A stretch of DNA of 6,871 nt. Source: an uncultured Flammeovirgaceae bacterium. GTDB lineage: Bacteria > Bacteroidota > Bacteroidia > Cytophagales > Cyclobacteriaceae. Below the pieces are notes generated by a model. The model was not told the origin of the DNA, made no database searches, and saw only the letters and a list, made by a program, of their open reading frames with translations. A program made the position numbers and the translations under genes. Location: contig CAMLLI010000230.1 in assembly GCA_946480685.1 (NCBI GenBank), forward strand, positions 1 to 6,871, in the 5' to 3' direction. Of the stretch, positions 1-6,376 are shown piece after piece. Positions within the stretch are counted from its first letter, which is position 1, and each line of letters starts with the position of its first letter.

Positions 1-1610
1 TTTACATCGATCTTGTACTGCCGCTGTTTGCCCGGTATAGTGTACGACATGCTGAACGATTCTACCGATGTGCTGCTTTTTAATTCATTTCGAAAGGCTT
101 CGACCGAAGCATTGAATCCTGGAAGTCGCGGTCCTATACCCGGACGTTCCAAAACCATTACCTGGTCTATATTTACCCCTATATTTTGATTCAGCATGTG
201 ATTCAGCTGACTATATACAATGAGTGTTCCGGCAATGAGTGATACGGATGCTACAAATTGAACTACTACTAACGACTTACGCAACAACACACCGTTGGTA
301 CTGTTTTTCATTCGACCTTTAACAATCTGCAACGGACTGAAAGATGATAGTATCCAGGCTGGGTAAAAGCCAGCGAGTATAGTACCAGCTATCCAGAGTA
401 TAAATAGTAAACCTATAAACCACGGTTGCAGTAAATAATGCAAGTCAAGCGGCAACCCGGAAATGGAATTAAATACTGGGAGCGCAGCACTCACAATGGT
501 AAGCGACAGTATAATGCCCGCCAGGTTGATAAGTGCTGCTTCAGTAAGGAATTGTTTTACAAGTTGTACTTTCACTGCACCCATGATCTTACGTACACCT
601 ACTTCGCGTGCACGTTCCATAGCTTGCGCAGTAGCGAGGTTTACATAGTTGATTAGAGATATAGCGAGTACAAACAGTCCGATTATTCCCATGAAGTATA
701 GGATGCGTCCGTCACTGTTCAGTTCAGCTTCGTCAGCCAGTTGAGATGTTAGATGTATATCATGCAGCGGTTGTACTGTGAATACGTTTCGTTGTTCACT
801 TTGCGCCACATTGGGGTTATACTTTTGCTCCAGCGTATTAAGACGTTTTGTGAAGTCGCTGACATTGGTGCCCGGCCGTAATTTTACATACGTATACATA
901 TCGTTGCGTGTCCAACTCAGATCAAAGCGTTGTATACCGTTGTAAGCGTAACGCGTTGGATCGCCTTGCCGCGCAAATAACGTTTTGTAGGAGAAGAGTA
1001 TATCAAATTTCAGATGTGTATTGTCGTATGTCTCATCCACCACTCCGGTTACATGTACGAGTTCATCATTGTTGTCATCGTCACGCATGTGCAGCTCTTT
1101 GCCAATTGGGTTGTCATCACCGAAATATAGCTTTGCATATTCCCGGGTTATCACTGCCTTGTTGGGTTCTGCCAAAGCAGTTCTTATATCGCCAGCAGCC
1201 AGCGTATATCCCATCACCGAGAGAAAAGATGAATCTGCATATAAGAACTTTCGTTGTTTGAAAGCAATGGGACCATGCTTGCCATGTTCATTGGTAATGA
1301 TCACATTGTTTTTATAGCCGAGGTTATAAGATCGCGTAACATCAACAACCTCGGGCAATTCACGCAGTGCATGCGTAAGAGCCGGGTAGTTTTCAGCACT
1401 CGCCTGCAAGCGTTCCTCATTTCTATATACTTCCAGTGCGATGCGATAGATGGAATCACCGGAGGGATTGAAGTTTTCGTAGCTGCTTTCAAATTTTATA
1501 TAGAGTGCAATGAGCAGGAATACACTCATGCCGAGCGCGAGTCCAAATACGTTGAGCAGGGAGAAGAAACGGTTTTTCTTAAACGTACGTACAAAGGTTT
1601 TCAGGAACAT
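1..1610 (-). CDS. ABC transporter permease, FtsX/MacB type (3' end outside window)
   Basis: Integral inner-membrane permease of the MacB/FtsX class, which pairs with a separate ATPase and typically acts on efflux or lipoprotein/peptide substrates; the substrate is not readable here. The minus strand is open from an ATG at 1610 to the window edge, giving 536 residues of a family usually near 790-800. Visible parts: TM1 at about 16-41 (FGLALGMSVFLLIALYIKF), a periplasmic MacB-like core at about 45-295, TM2 at 303-325, the cytoplasmic coupling motif ERAREVGVRKIMGA at 332-345, TM3 near 355-378, TM4 near 396-424, and TM5 near 441-465, which opens the second permease half. The start at 1610 matches the family's usual beginning (short basic stretch, then TM1). 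An in-frame ATG at 1661 would add 17 residues of no recognisable character and is less likely. No ATPase gene is in the window. It is divergent from the DUF4261 gene. Family confidence is high, substrate unknown. Confidence 0.95.
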   Translation of the reverse strand, partial: MFLKTFVRTFKKNRFFSLLNVFGLALGMSVFLLIALYIKFESSYENFNPSGDSIYRIALEVYRNEERLQASAENYPALTHALRELPEVVDVTRSYNLGYKNNVIITNEHGKHGPIAFKQRKFLYADSSFLSVMGYTLAAGDIRTALAEPNKAVITREYAKLYFGDDNPIGKELHMRDDDNNDELVHVTGVVDETYDNTHLKFDILFSYKTLFARQGDPTRYAYNGIQRFDLSWTRNDMYTYVKLRPGTNVSDFTKRLNTLEQKYNPNVAQSEQRNVFTVQPLHDIHLTSQLADEAELNSDGRILYFMGIIGLFVLAISLINYVNLATAQAMERAREVGVRKIMGAVKVQLVKQFLTEAALINLAGIILSLTIVSAALPVFNSISGLPLDLHYLLQPWFIGLLFILWIAGTILAGFYPAWILSSFSPLQIVKGRMKNSTNGVLLRKSLVVVQFVASVSLIAGTLIVYSQLNHMLNQNIGVNIDQVMVLERPGIGPRLPGFNASVEAFRNELKSSTSVESFSMSYTIPGKQRQYKIDV

Positions 1611-1633
1611 AGGCTTGGGTTTTGCATTTCCAT
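1601..1633 (-). other. possible 10-codon upstream ORF overlapping the permease start
   Basis: A minus-strand ATG at 1633 opens a reading frame encoding MEMQNPSLCS, with its TGA at 1603-1601, inside the third and fourth codons of the permease gene. The overlap would allow translational coupling or a leader-peptide arrangement. No ribosome binding site is visible and so short an ORF can occur by chance, so this is only a candidate. Confidence 0.15.
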
Positions 1634-1728
1634 GGCAAGGTTGATGCCGAGGGTAAAACATTGTCGATCAACGGTGTAGCTATACTACGCTGGCCGTTTA
1701 CGGACGAAATTGTTCGCTAGTGGAAATA

Positions 1729-1756
1729 GTTGCTGGTCGCTGGCTTCTGGCTGCAG
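1729..1756 (-). repeat. four-unit 7-bp degenerate tandem array (YRGYRRC family)
   Basis: Read on the minus strand, the units are CTGCAGC, CAGAAGC, CAGCGAC and CAGCAAC, in perfect 7-base phase. The array lies about 119 bases upstream of the permease ATG, in the sense orientation of that gene. Two units are identical to units in the array at 5286-5313. Confidence 0.6.
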
Positions 1757-1866
1757 GGTATGTTTGAATCGATAATAGATTTGTAATTTTTCTCCGAGGA
1801 TGCACTTGTGGTTTTAACTGAGTCCGAAACGATACTATGGATGCAATTACTTTTGCCTTTTAAAAC

Positions 1867-1894
1867 TAGTAACTAGCAGCTGGCGGCTAGTAGC
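1867..1894 (+). repeat. four-unit 7-bp degenerate tandem array (YRGYRRC family)
   Basis: Units on the plus strand are TAGTAAC, TAGCAGC, TGGCGGC and TAGTAGC, 28 bases in strict 7-base phase. The array ends 57 bases before the ATG of the DUF4261 gene and is in that gene's sense orientation. Its third unit carries TGG, as does the third unit of the array at 5286-5313. Confidence 0.6.
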
Positions 1895-1951
1895 TAAAAT
1901 AATGTAAATTGAACCAGACTTAAAAGCATTGCTAAAAAACTAAATATATAC

Positions 1952-2746
1952 ATGGGCTTGTTCGATATTTTTAAAAAGAAAGAAACCCCTTCTTCTGCGC
2001 AACCGGAAAGTAAGACACTGCTCGCGATGCCGATGTTTAACAATGGCGAACAGTATAACTTAAACAGTGTACTTGAAAATCTGAAAAGTTTCTGGGGACT
2101 AAGTATAACAGACTTGCAAGGCGATGATAATACAGCGGTGTTCAGAGTTAGCGGTGAGATGGTTGCTATTGCCTACATGCCGGCTCAGATACCGTGGGGT
2201 GATATTGAGGGGACAGCGCAATATGCCTATAACTGGCAAACTGCCACACAAGATTTAAAGGATCACAACGGACACGCTATTGTTTCCATGATGTCGGGAA
2301 GCAAGAGTGCTGTGGAACGTTACCGGATTTTCAGTAAAGTACTTTGTGCTATATTATCAACGTCTAATGCGGTGGGAGTTTATCAGGGAAGTCAGACGTT
2401 GTTGATTCCGAAGGAACAGTATCTTGATTTTGTGCCCGATTTAAAAGATGACGGTGTTCCTGTTCCGCTTTGGCTTTATGTCGGGCTCCGGGGTTCGCAA
2501 TCCGGCAATAGTATATATACCTATGGACTCTCGGGATTCGGAAAGCAGGAAATTGAAATTGTGGATTCAAAATTGAAACTAGAAGAGTTGTATAACTTTA
2601 TCCTGAATATTTGTGCGTATGTTATTGCAAGCGATGTTACACTTCTAAGCGGAGAAACACTCGGCTATACCAGTGATCAGAAAATCAAGATCACATCTTC
2701 CAAAGGTAAATTTATTGAAGGTGAGTCGTTGAAGCTTGAGATGTAA
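1952..2746 (+). CDS. DUF4261 domain-containing protein
   Basis: A 264-residue soluble protein that I assign to the uncharacterised DUF4261 family from remembered family features. It begins with a short basic stretch (MGLFDIFKKK) common at the N-termini of small Bacteroidota proteins, then a linker to about residue 22. The domain fills about 23-262, including an LLAMPMF strand near 23-29, the HAIVSMM segment at 108-114, the GVYQGSQTLLIPKEQY block at 142-157, and PLWLYVGLR (172-180) followed by YTYGLSGFGKQEIEI (189-203). There is no signal peptide or membrane segment, so it should be cytoplasmic. The ATG at 1952 is the only sensible start. The YfbM-like gene follows 24 bases after the stop, pointing to one transcript. 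No catalytic motif is apparent and no function can be given; DUF4261 members are known mainly as family entries. A heptamer array lies in the leader. Confidence 0.85.
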   Translation: MGLFDIFKKKETPSSAQPESKTLLAMPMFNNGEQYNLNSVLENLKSFWGLSITDLQGDDNTAVFRVSGEMVAIAYMPAQIPWGDIEGTAQYAYNWQTATQDLKDHNGHAIVSMMSGSKSAVERYRIFSKVLCAILSTSNAVGVYQGSQTLLIPKEQYLDFVPDLKDDGVPVPLWLYVGLRGSQSGNSIYTYGLSGFGKQEIEIVDSKLKLEELYNFILNICAYVIASDVTLLSGETLGYTSDQKIKITSSKGKFIEGESLKLEM

Positions 2747-2770
2747 ATCAATTCTAAATACAGGTCGCTT

Positions 2771-3268
2771 ATGAGCTGTCTTGGTGTATTATTTTCATTG
2801 GACAAGAAAACGGTTGATCAACTAAAGTCATTTTCAGATGACGAAGAAAGACTCGATTATTTGCAAGGCGATATCGAGAAAATATACTTTGATGAAAATC
2901 CTGAATGGGTGTGCGAATTGGACAAAGCCTGGGATGCCATCCATAGGACACTCACGGACGGCAAGTTGGAATGGACAAACGGAACGTACCCTCTGAACCA
3001 CTTTATACTGGGTGGTGAAATTCTATATTCACAGGACGACTATATTATGACACTTAAATCGCCACAACAGGTCAGCGATATTTACAATGCTCTTGCCAGC
3101 GTTACAGCTGAAATGTTCAGGCAGAAGTATTTTCAAATTGACAAGGCGATACATGAAACATCTGATGAAGATCTGGAATATACCTGGGAATGGTTCGACC
3201 AGTCGCGTGAGTTCTGGAAGCGCGCTGCTGCAGACGGGCGCTATGTTTTGTTTACGGCTGATCAGTAA
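2771..3268 (+). CDS. YfbM family protein (DUF1877)
   Basis: A 165-residue soluble protein matching the YfbM/DUF1877 pattern: a short first strand (MSCLGVLFSLDKKTVDQL), the conserved block DKAWDAIHRTLT at 51-62, PLNHFILGGE at 74-83, a long central part with YIMTLKSPQQVSDIYNAL (91-108), and a C-terminal helix and strand (FDQSREFWKRAAADGRYVLF, 142-161). Length is normal for the family. E. coli YfbM has a solved fold but no established biochemical role. No signal peptide or transmembrane segment is present. The ATG lies 24 bases after the DUF4261 stop, on the same strand, so co-transcription and perhaps a shared role are likely. The protein is acidic. The family assignment is from recognised motif order, not a search. 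Confidence 0.87.
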   Translation: MSCLGVLFSLDKKTVDQLKSFSDDEERLDYLQGDIEKIYFDENPEWVCELDKAWDAIHRTLTDGKLEWTNGTYPLNHFILGGEILYSQDDYIMTLKSPQQVSDIYNALASVTAEMFRQKYFQIDKAIHETSDEDLEYTWEWFDQSREFWKRAAADGRYVLFTADQ

Positions 3269-3429
3269 GTTCGACATGATTTGGCGAAGAATCCATTCCC
3301 GAGACAAAGTCCAGGGGATGATTCGTATGATACAGGTATATAAATAGTCTCAATAGATAAAAATGTTATTGTCTATGCGCAGGATTTACTTGTAGGCGTT
3401 AGATTTACGCGTAATTCTAACCCAACCCG

Positions 3430-5163
3430 ATGAAAGCAGTACAAAAAGCAATTATATTTCTGTCCCTGGTATATTGCCTTGCAGCGTGTAAAAAGAACGA
3501 GACCGAAGTAATAGAAACCATTCCAGTAACATTCTGTAATCCCATTGATATAAGTTACCGGTTCTGCCTCGACCAACCTTCACGAAGAGAAGCGGCTGAC
3601 CCCAGCATCGTATGGTTTAAGGATCGCTATTTCCTGTTTGCATCCAAGTCGGGCGGGTATTGGCATTCAAGCGACCTGGTGAATTGGACATTCATTGAAA
3701 CCAATGAGATACCCGTAGAAGAATATGCTCCTACTGCAATAGCAATTGAGGATACCCTATATTTCCTGGCGTCATCTAATGAGAAGAGTACATTGTATAA
3801 ATCATCTGATCCGCTCAGTGGTAAGTGGAGTGTAGCGCGTGAGCAACTCGAACGCCCCGTTTGGGATCCGGGCTTCTACCTTGATGATGACAAAAAACTA
3901 TATCTGTATTGGGGATGCTCCAATGTAAATCCTTTATATGGCGTAGAGGTAGATTATAAAAAGAACTTTTCTTTTGTGGGACAACCGAAAGAGTTACTTC
4001 ATGCAGACACCGCCAATCACGGCTGGGAGGTTCCCGGTGATAATAACACATTGCGGAAGCAGGCTCCGTGGATTGAAGGTGCATGGCTTAATAAACATAA
4101 TGGTAAATATTACCTGCAGTATGCCGGTCCTGGTACAGAGTATAAAAGCTATAGCGATGCGGTATATATAGGCGATAGTCCGCTGGGACCATTTACCGTT
4201 CAGTCACACAATCCGTTTGCTTATAAACCAGGAGGATTTGCAGCGGCTGCCGGTCATGGAAGTACATTTGCCGATGCTTATCAAAATTACTGGCACATTG
4301 GTACGAGTACAATTTCTGTAAAACACATGTTCGAGCGCAGACTCGTATTGTATCCTACATTTTTTGATGAGCAGGGTACGCTCCATGCCACTACGAAGTA
4401 TGGCGATTACCCGATGATTATGCCGAAGAAAAAAATCAACAGCTTCGAGGAAATATTTCCCGGCTGGATGCTCTTGTCTTATAAGAAACCTGTGCAGGTA
4501 TCGTCATCTATTGATTCACTCCCTACAAGTTATATGACCGATGAAGACATGAGAACATATTGGTCAGCACAAACTGGAAACGCTGGTGAGCATGTTATCC
4601 TCGATCTCGAAAAGACGGTGGACGTATATGCTGTCCAAATCAACTTTGCTGAACACGATACAAAAATCTTCGGCCGCCAAAAAGATATCTTTCACAGATA
4701 TACCATTGAGTACTCAGACAACGGCAGTGATTGGACAATGTTGGTTGATCAATCAAAAAGCAATACTGACAAATCGCATCCATACTTCCCATTAAAGCAG
4801 AAGATAGCATGCCGGTATATTAAACTTTCAAATGTACAGGTTCCAGGTGGTACTTTTGCGGTAAGCGGACTCCGCGTTTTCGGAAAAGGAAATGGCGATC
4901 TCCCCGCTAAACTCACCAACCTGCAGGCACAACGCAACGCCAGCGACAAACGTAGCGTAACGCTTACGTGGGACAAAGCTGCTAACGCAACTGGTTACGT
5001 CATCAGCTACGGCATCGCGAAAGACAAGCTATATCAAAGTTATATGGTATACGATGTGACTACAGTAACGATTAACACTCTTAGCGCAAGAGAGAAGTAT
5101 TATTATACGATCGAAGCGTTTAATGAGAGTGGCGTTACGAAGAGTGGAGCCGTGATTGAGTAG
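3430..5163 (+). CDS. lipoprotein glycoside hydrolase family 43 with F5/8C and FN3 domains
   Basis: A 577-residue secreted enzyme. A type II signal peptide ends in the lipobox LAAC, with the acylated cysteine at residue 20 followed by KKNETE, so it is anchored to a membrane, plausibly at the cell surface. Residues about 36-335 form the GH43 five-bladed propeller. The expected catalytic triad is visible: D57 in ADPSIV (general base), D146 in VWDPGF (pKa modulator) and E216 in WIEGAW (general acid), with H276 in AAGHGSTF at the usual conserved histidine. Residues about 350-488 resemble an F5/8 type C (discoidin, CBM32-like) sugar-binding domain, and 491-577 a fibronectin type III domain. GH43 enzymes act on arabinan, xylan or galactan side chains by inversion; the exact substrate cannot be read. 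No SusC/SusD, sigma/anti-sigma or other CAZyme gene is in the window, so it appears solitary here. An octamer array begins 10 bases after its stop. Confidence 0.95.
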   Translation: MKAVQKAIIFLSLVYCLAACKKNETEVIETIPVTFCNPIDISYRFCLDQPSRREAADPSIVWFKDRYFLFASKSGGYWHSSDLVNWTFIETNEIPVEEYAPTAIAIEDTLYFLASSNEKSTLYKSSDPLSGKWSVAREQLERPVWDPGFYLDDDKKLYLYWGCSNVNPLYGVEVDYKKNFSFVGQPKELLHADTANHGWEVPGDNNTLRKQAPWIEGAWLNKHNGKYYLQYAGPGTEYKSYSDAVYIGDSPLGPFTVQSHNPFAYKPGGFAAAAGHGSTFADAYQNYWHIGTSTISVKHMFERRLVLYPTFFDEQGTLHATTKYGDYPMIMPKKKINSFEEIFPGWMLLSYKKPVQVSSSIDSLPTSYMTDEDMRTYWSAQTGNAGEHVILDLEKTVDVYAVQINFAEHDTKIFGRQKDIFHRYTIEYSDNGSDWTMLVDQSKSNTDKSHPYFPLKQKIACRYIKLSNVQVPGGTFAVSGLRVFGKGNGDLPAKLTNLQAQRNASDKRSVTLTWDKAANATGYVISYGIAKDKLYQSYMVYDVTTVTINTLSAREKYYYTIEAFNESGVTKSGAVIE

Positions 5164-5172
5164 GGTTTTTGC

Positions 5173-5204
5173 GTGTTTACGTGTGTAGGTTTGTAGGTGT
5201 GTAC
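5173..5204 (+). repeat. four-unit 8-bp degenerate tandem array (GTKTGTAS)
   Basis: Plus-strand units GTGTTTAC, GTGTGTAG, GTTTGTAG and GTGTGTAC lie in strict 8-base phase, followed by GTT. The array starts 10 bases after the GH43 stop codon. Its period and leading GTGT match the GTGTTGAN arrays at 5631-5662 and 6345-6376, though the consensus differs. It is not an obvious intrinsic terminator because it has no self-complementary stem. Confidence 0.55.
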
Positions 5205-5285
5205 GTTAATTGGCCTTTAACTATATGTTCTTTGCCTGGTAACGTGAAGTTTTTAAAGTATATCGATAAATTAGTGTAATCAAAC

Positions 5286-5313
5286 CAGCAGCCAGCAACT
5301 GGCAACCAGAAGC
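5286..5313 (+). repeat. four-unit 7-bp degenerate tandem array (YRGYRRC family)
   Basis: Units are CAGCAGC, CAGCAAC, TGGCAAC and CAGAAGC in strict 7-base phase. The array ends 8 bases before the ATG at 5322, so it would sit in the 5' untranslated leader of the DUF1330-like gene, where a ribosome binding site would normally be. Units CAGCAAC and CAGAAGC also occur, on the minus strand, at 1729-1756. Confidence 0.6.
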
Positions 5314-5321
5314 TCTTAAAA

Positions 5322-5624
5322 ATGCTTTACATCACGCAACTTATCTATATCGTTCCGGGACAGGAGGATGCCTTCGATCAGTTTGAAGCTGTCGCTATAC
5401 CTATCATTGCAAAGTATAATGGCCGACTGTTGTTTCGTGTCAGGCCGGGTGACGATGCCTATATTGAATACACTACGGATAAACCTTACGAGATCCATCT
5501 CGTTGAGTTTGATTCACAGCAGGATTTTGAAAACTTCAAACTCGATGAAGAGCGGAAGAAGTTTTTACATCTGAAGGAGAGATCTATCAAGGCTTCGATT
5601 CTTATTCGGGGATCGAAGCTTTGA
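5322..5624 (+). CDS. DUF1330-like small protein, dimeric alpha/beta barrel type
   Basis: A 100-residue soluble protein without signal or membrane segments. The pattern of two beta-alpha-beta units, MLYITQLIYIVPGQEDAFDQFEAVAIPII followed by GRLLFRVRP and then YEIHLVEFDSQQDFENF with a trailing KASILIRG strand, fits the ferredoxin-like dimeric alpha/beta-barrel fold of DUF1330 and related monooxygenase-like families. No catalytic residues can be assigned. The EIHLVEFDSQQDFENF segment (residues about 57-72) resembles the conserved second half of DUF1330. The ATG follows the heptamer array at 5286-5313 with only 8 bases between, so there is no ordinary Shine-Dalgarno. It lies 158 bases after the GH43 gene, probably as its own transcription unit, and converges on the minus-strand gene ending at 5696. 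The family assignment is from memory of family sequences, and function is unknown. Confidence 0.8.
   Translation: MLYITQLIYIVPGQEDAFDQFEAVAIPIIAKYNGRLLFRVRPGDDAYIEYTTDKPYEIHLVEFDSQQDFENFKLDEERKKFLHLKERSIKASILIRGSKL
5592..5619 (+). terminator. hairpin at the end of the DUF1330-like gene, possible terminator
   Basis: GCTTCGAT at 5592-5599 pairs perfectly with ATCGAAGC at 5612-5619 around a 12-base loop, and the stem can extend by a G-T and an A-T pair. It overlaps the last codons of the gene, whose TGA is at 5622-5624. Only three T residues follow, so intrinsic termination is unproven and coding constraint could explain it. Confidence 0.25.
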
Positions 5625-5630
5625 TCGTTG

Positions 5631-5662
5631 TGTTGATGTGTTGATGTGTTGGGGTGTTGATG
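5631..5662 (+). repeat. four-unit 8-bp tandem array (TGTTGATG)
   Basis: Three copies of TGTTGATG and one TGTTGGGG lie in 8-base phase, followed by TTGTGG. The array begins 7 bases after the stop of the DUF1330-like gene in its sense orientation and occupies the spacer between two convergent genes. The same unit and the same ending (TGATGTTGTG) recur at 6345-6382. Confidence 0.7.
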
Positions 5663-5695
5663 TTGTGGACTAAATACAGCTTAATATATAGTATA

Positions 5696-6331
5696 TTATA
5701 AGCGCTCGAGATTGTCTGGTAGTTTGCCGGCGAGGAAATCTGCGCGGTGTTGCGGGTTGGCGAGGTCTATTTCGTAATTTACCCATTCACCATTTTCATC
5801 AAGGGTTCCTACGTGGCGGGAGCCACTGGCGTGCTCATCGAAATGCCAGAGTATAAGGAAGCCGTCTTCGTTGGAGAAACCTTCATGATCTGCCTGAAAT
5901 ATACCTTGTGTGGTGTCCCAGAATAACATTTTCAGTTCCGTTACGATGTCCCAATAGTTTTCTTCACCTATCTCAGGGCTTACGATCTCGAAAGTATATA
6001 CTACTTTAATCTGGTCGAAATAATTGGTCAGCCAGGCAGCAGCGTTATCGGGTTTATCGCCATATACAGCATCTTTAAAAGCCTGCATTTGTTCTTCACC
6101 TCGCGGTCCGGGCTGTATATCGGTCTTTTCAATCAACACAAGATCTGTTCCATGCTGACTTTTGAAAATGATTTGTTCCCAGTTATCCGCTATACCAGTT
6201 TGAATATGAAACGTTGCCTGCAGATTTTCTTCTGCGAGTTTTTCATGGATATCACTAACCGTAATGTTCGGATTTACTTTTCCTAAAATGCGAAACGAAT
6301 AAGCCACTTGGTTGCGTTTTGTTTCAGGCAA
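5696..6331 (-). CDS. hypothetical protein, TTG start, possible internal duplication
   Basis: A 211-residue, acidic, soluble protein that I do not recognise. The frame opens at TTG (6331-6329); no ATG or GTG lies upstream before the stop near 6411, and the first internal ATG codes for about residue 83. A GTG at 6307 is the alternative start and would remove eight residues. The two halves show a weak resemblance: QVAYSFRIL near residues 8-16 against KVVYTFEIV near 109-117, each followed by a predicted helix and then strands, so it may be two copies of one small alpha/beta unit. Tryptophan-rich segments (AAWLTNYF, YWDIVTELKMLFWDTT, LILWHFDEHASGSRHVG) suggest a conserved core in the second half. 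It converges on the DUF1330-like gene and lies 121 bases downstream of the gene at 6453-6779. No function is proposed. Confidence 0.75.
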   Translation of the reverse strand: MPETKRNQVAYSFRILGKVNPNITVSDIHEKLAEENLQATFHIQTGIADNWEQIIFKSQHGTDLVLIEKTDIQPGPRGEEQMQAFKDAVYGDKPDNAAAWLTNYFDQIKVVYTFEIVSPEIGEENYWDIVTELKMLFWDTTQGIFQADHEGFSNEDGFLILWHFDEHASGSRHVGTLDENGEWVNYEIDLANPQHRADFLAGKLPDNLERL

Positions 6332-6344
6332 GATACTCTTTTTT

Positions 6345-6376
6345 GTGTTGAAGTGTTGAGGTGTTGAAGTGTTGAT
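6345..6376 (+). repeat. four-unit 8-bp tandem array (GTGTTGAN), left arm of inverted pair
   Basis: Plus-strand units GTGTTGAA, GTGTTGAG, GTGTTGAA and GTGTTGAT lie in exact 8-base phase and run on into GTTGTGAGG. The array sits 14 bases upstream of the TTG start of the minus-strand gene, so it would be transcribed as its complement (CAACAC-rich) in that gene's leader. It pairs with the inverted array at 6412-6438. Confidence 0.75.

Larger units (their letters stand above)
1611..1951. promoter_or_regulatory. divergent intergenic region with two heptamer arrays
   Basis: This 341-base spacer separates the minus-strand permease from the plus-strand DUF4261 gene, so promoters for both should lie here. 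It holds two four-unit heptamer arrays (1729-1756 and 1867-1894) and no convincing gene. Two plus-strand octamers, TAGATTTG (1776-1783) and TACTTTTG (1848-1855), fit the Bacteroidota -7 consensus TAnnTTTG, but neither has a TTTG at the expected 19-21 base spacing. The last 60 bases before the ATG at 1952 are AT-rich. The regulatory role follows from the layout and is not demonstrated. Confidence 0.4.

Noticed and set aside
438..1679. Four plus-strand open frames (438-656, 908-1261, 1021-1317, 1254-1679)
   Set aside because: They lie antisense to the continuous permease frame, have Cys/His/Arg-rich random composition and match no family.
1776..1855. Two TAnnTTTG matches as promoters for the DUF4261 gene
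   Set aside because: Neither has a TTTG -33 element at 19-21 bases upstream, so they are noted only inside the spacer description.
3087..3347. Plus-strand frame overlapping the YfbM gene and running past its stop
   Set aside because: It is the +1 shadow of the YfbM gene; beyond 3268 it adds only about 25 residues with no recognisable features.
3353..3376. Hairpin ATAGATAA / TTGTCTAT in the spacer before the GH43 gene
   Set aside because: Only 8 bp with a wobble pair and AT-rich; no T-run follows, so it is not a convincing terminator after YfbM.
3400..3407. TAGATTTA as a -7 element for the GH43 gene
   Set aside because: One mismatch to TAnnTTTG and no -33 TTTG at correct spacing.
5682..5698. 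AT-only 7-bp hairpin over the stop codon of the 5696-6331 gene
   Set aside because: All A/T stem with a 3-base loop; likely to arise by chance and too weak to call a terminator.
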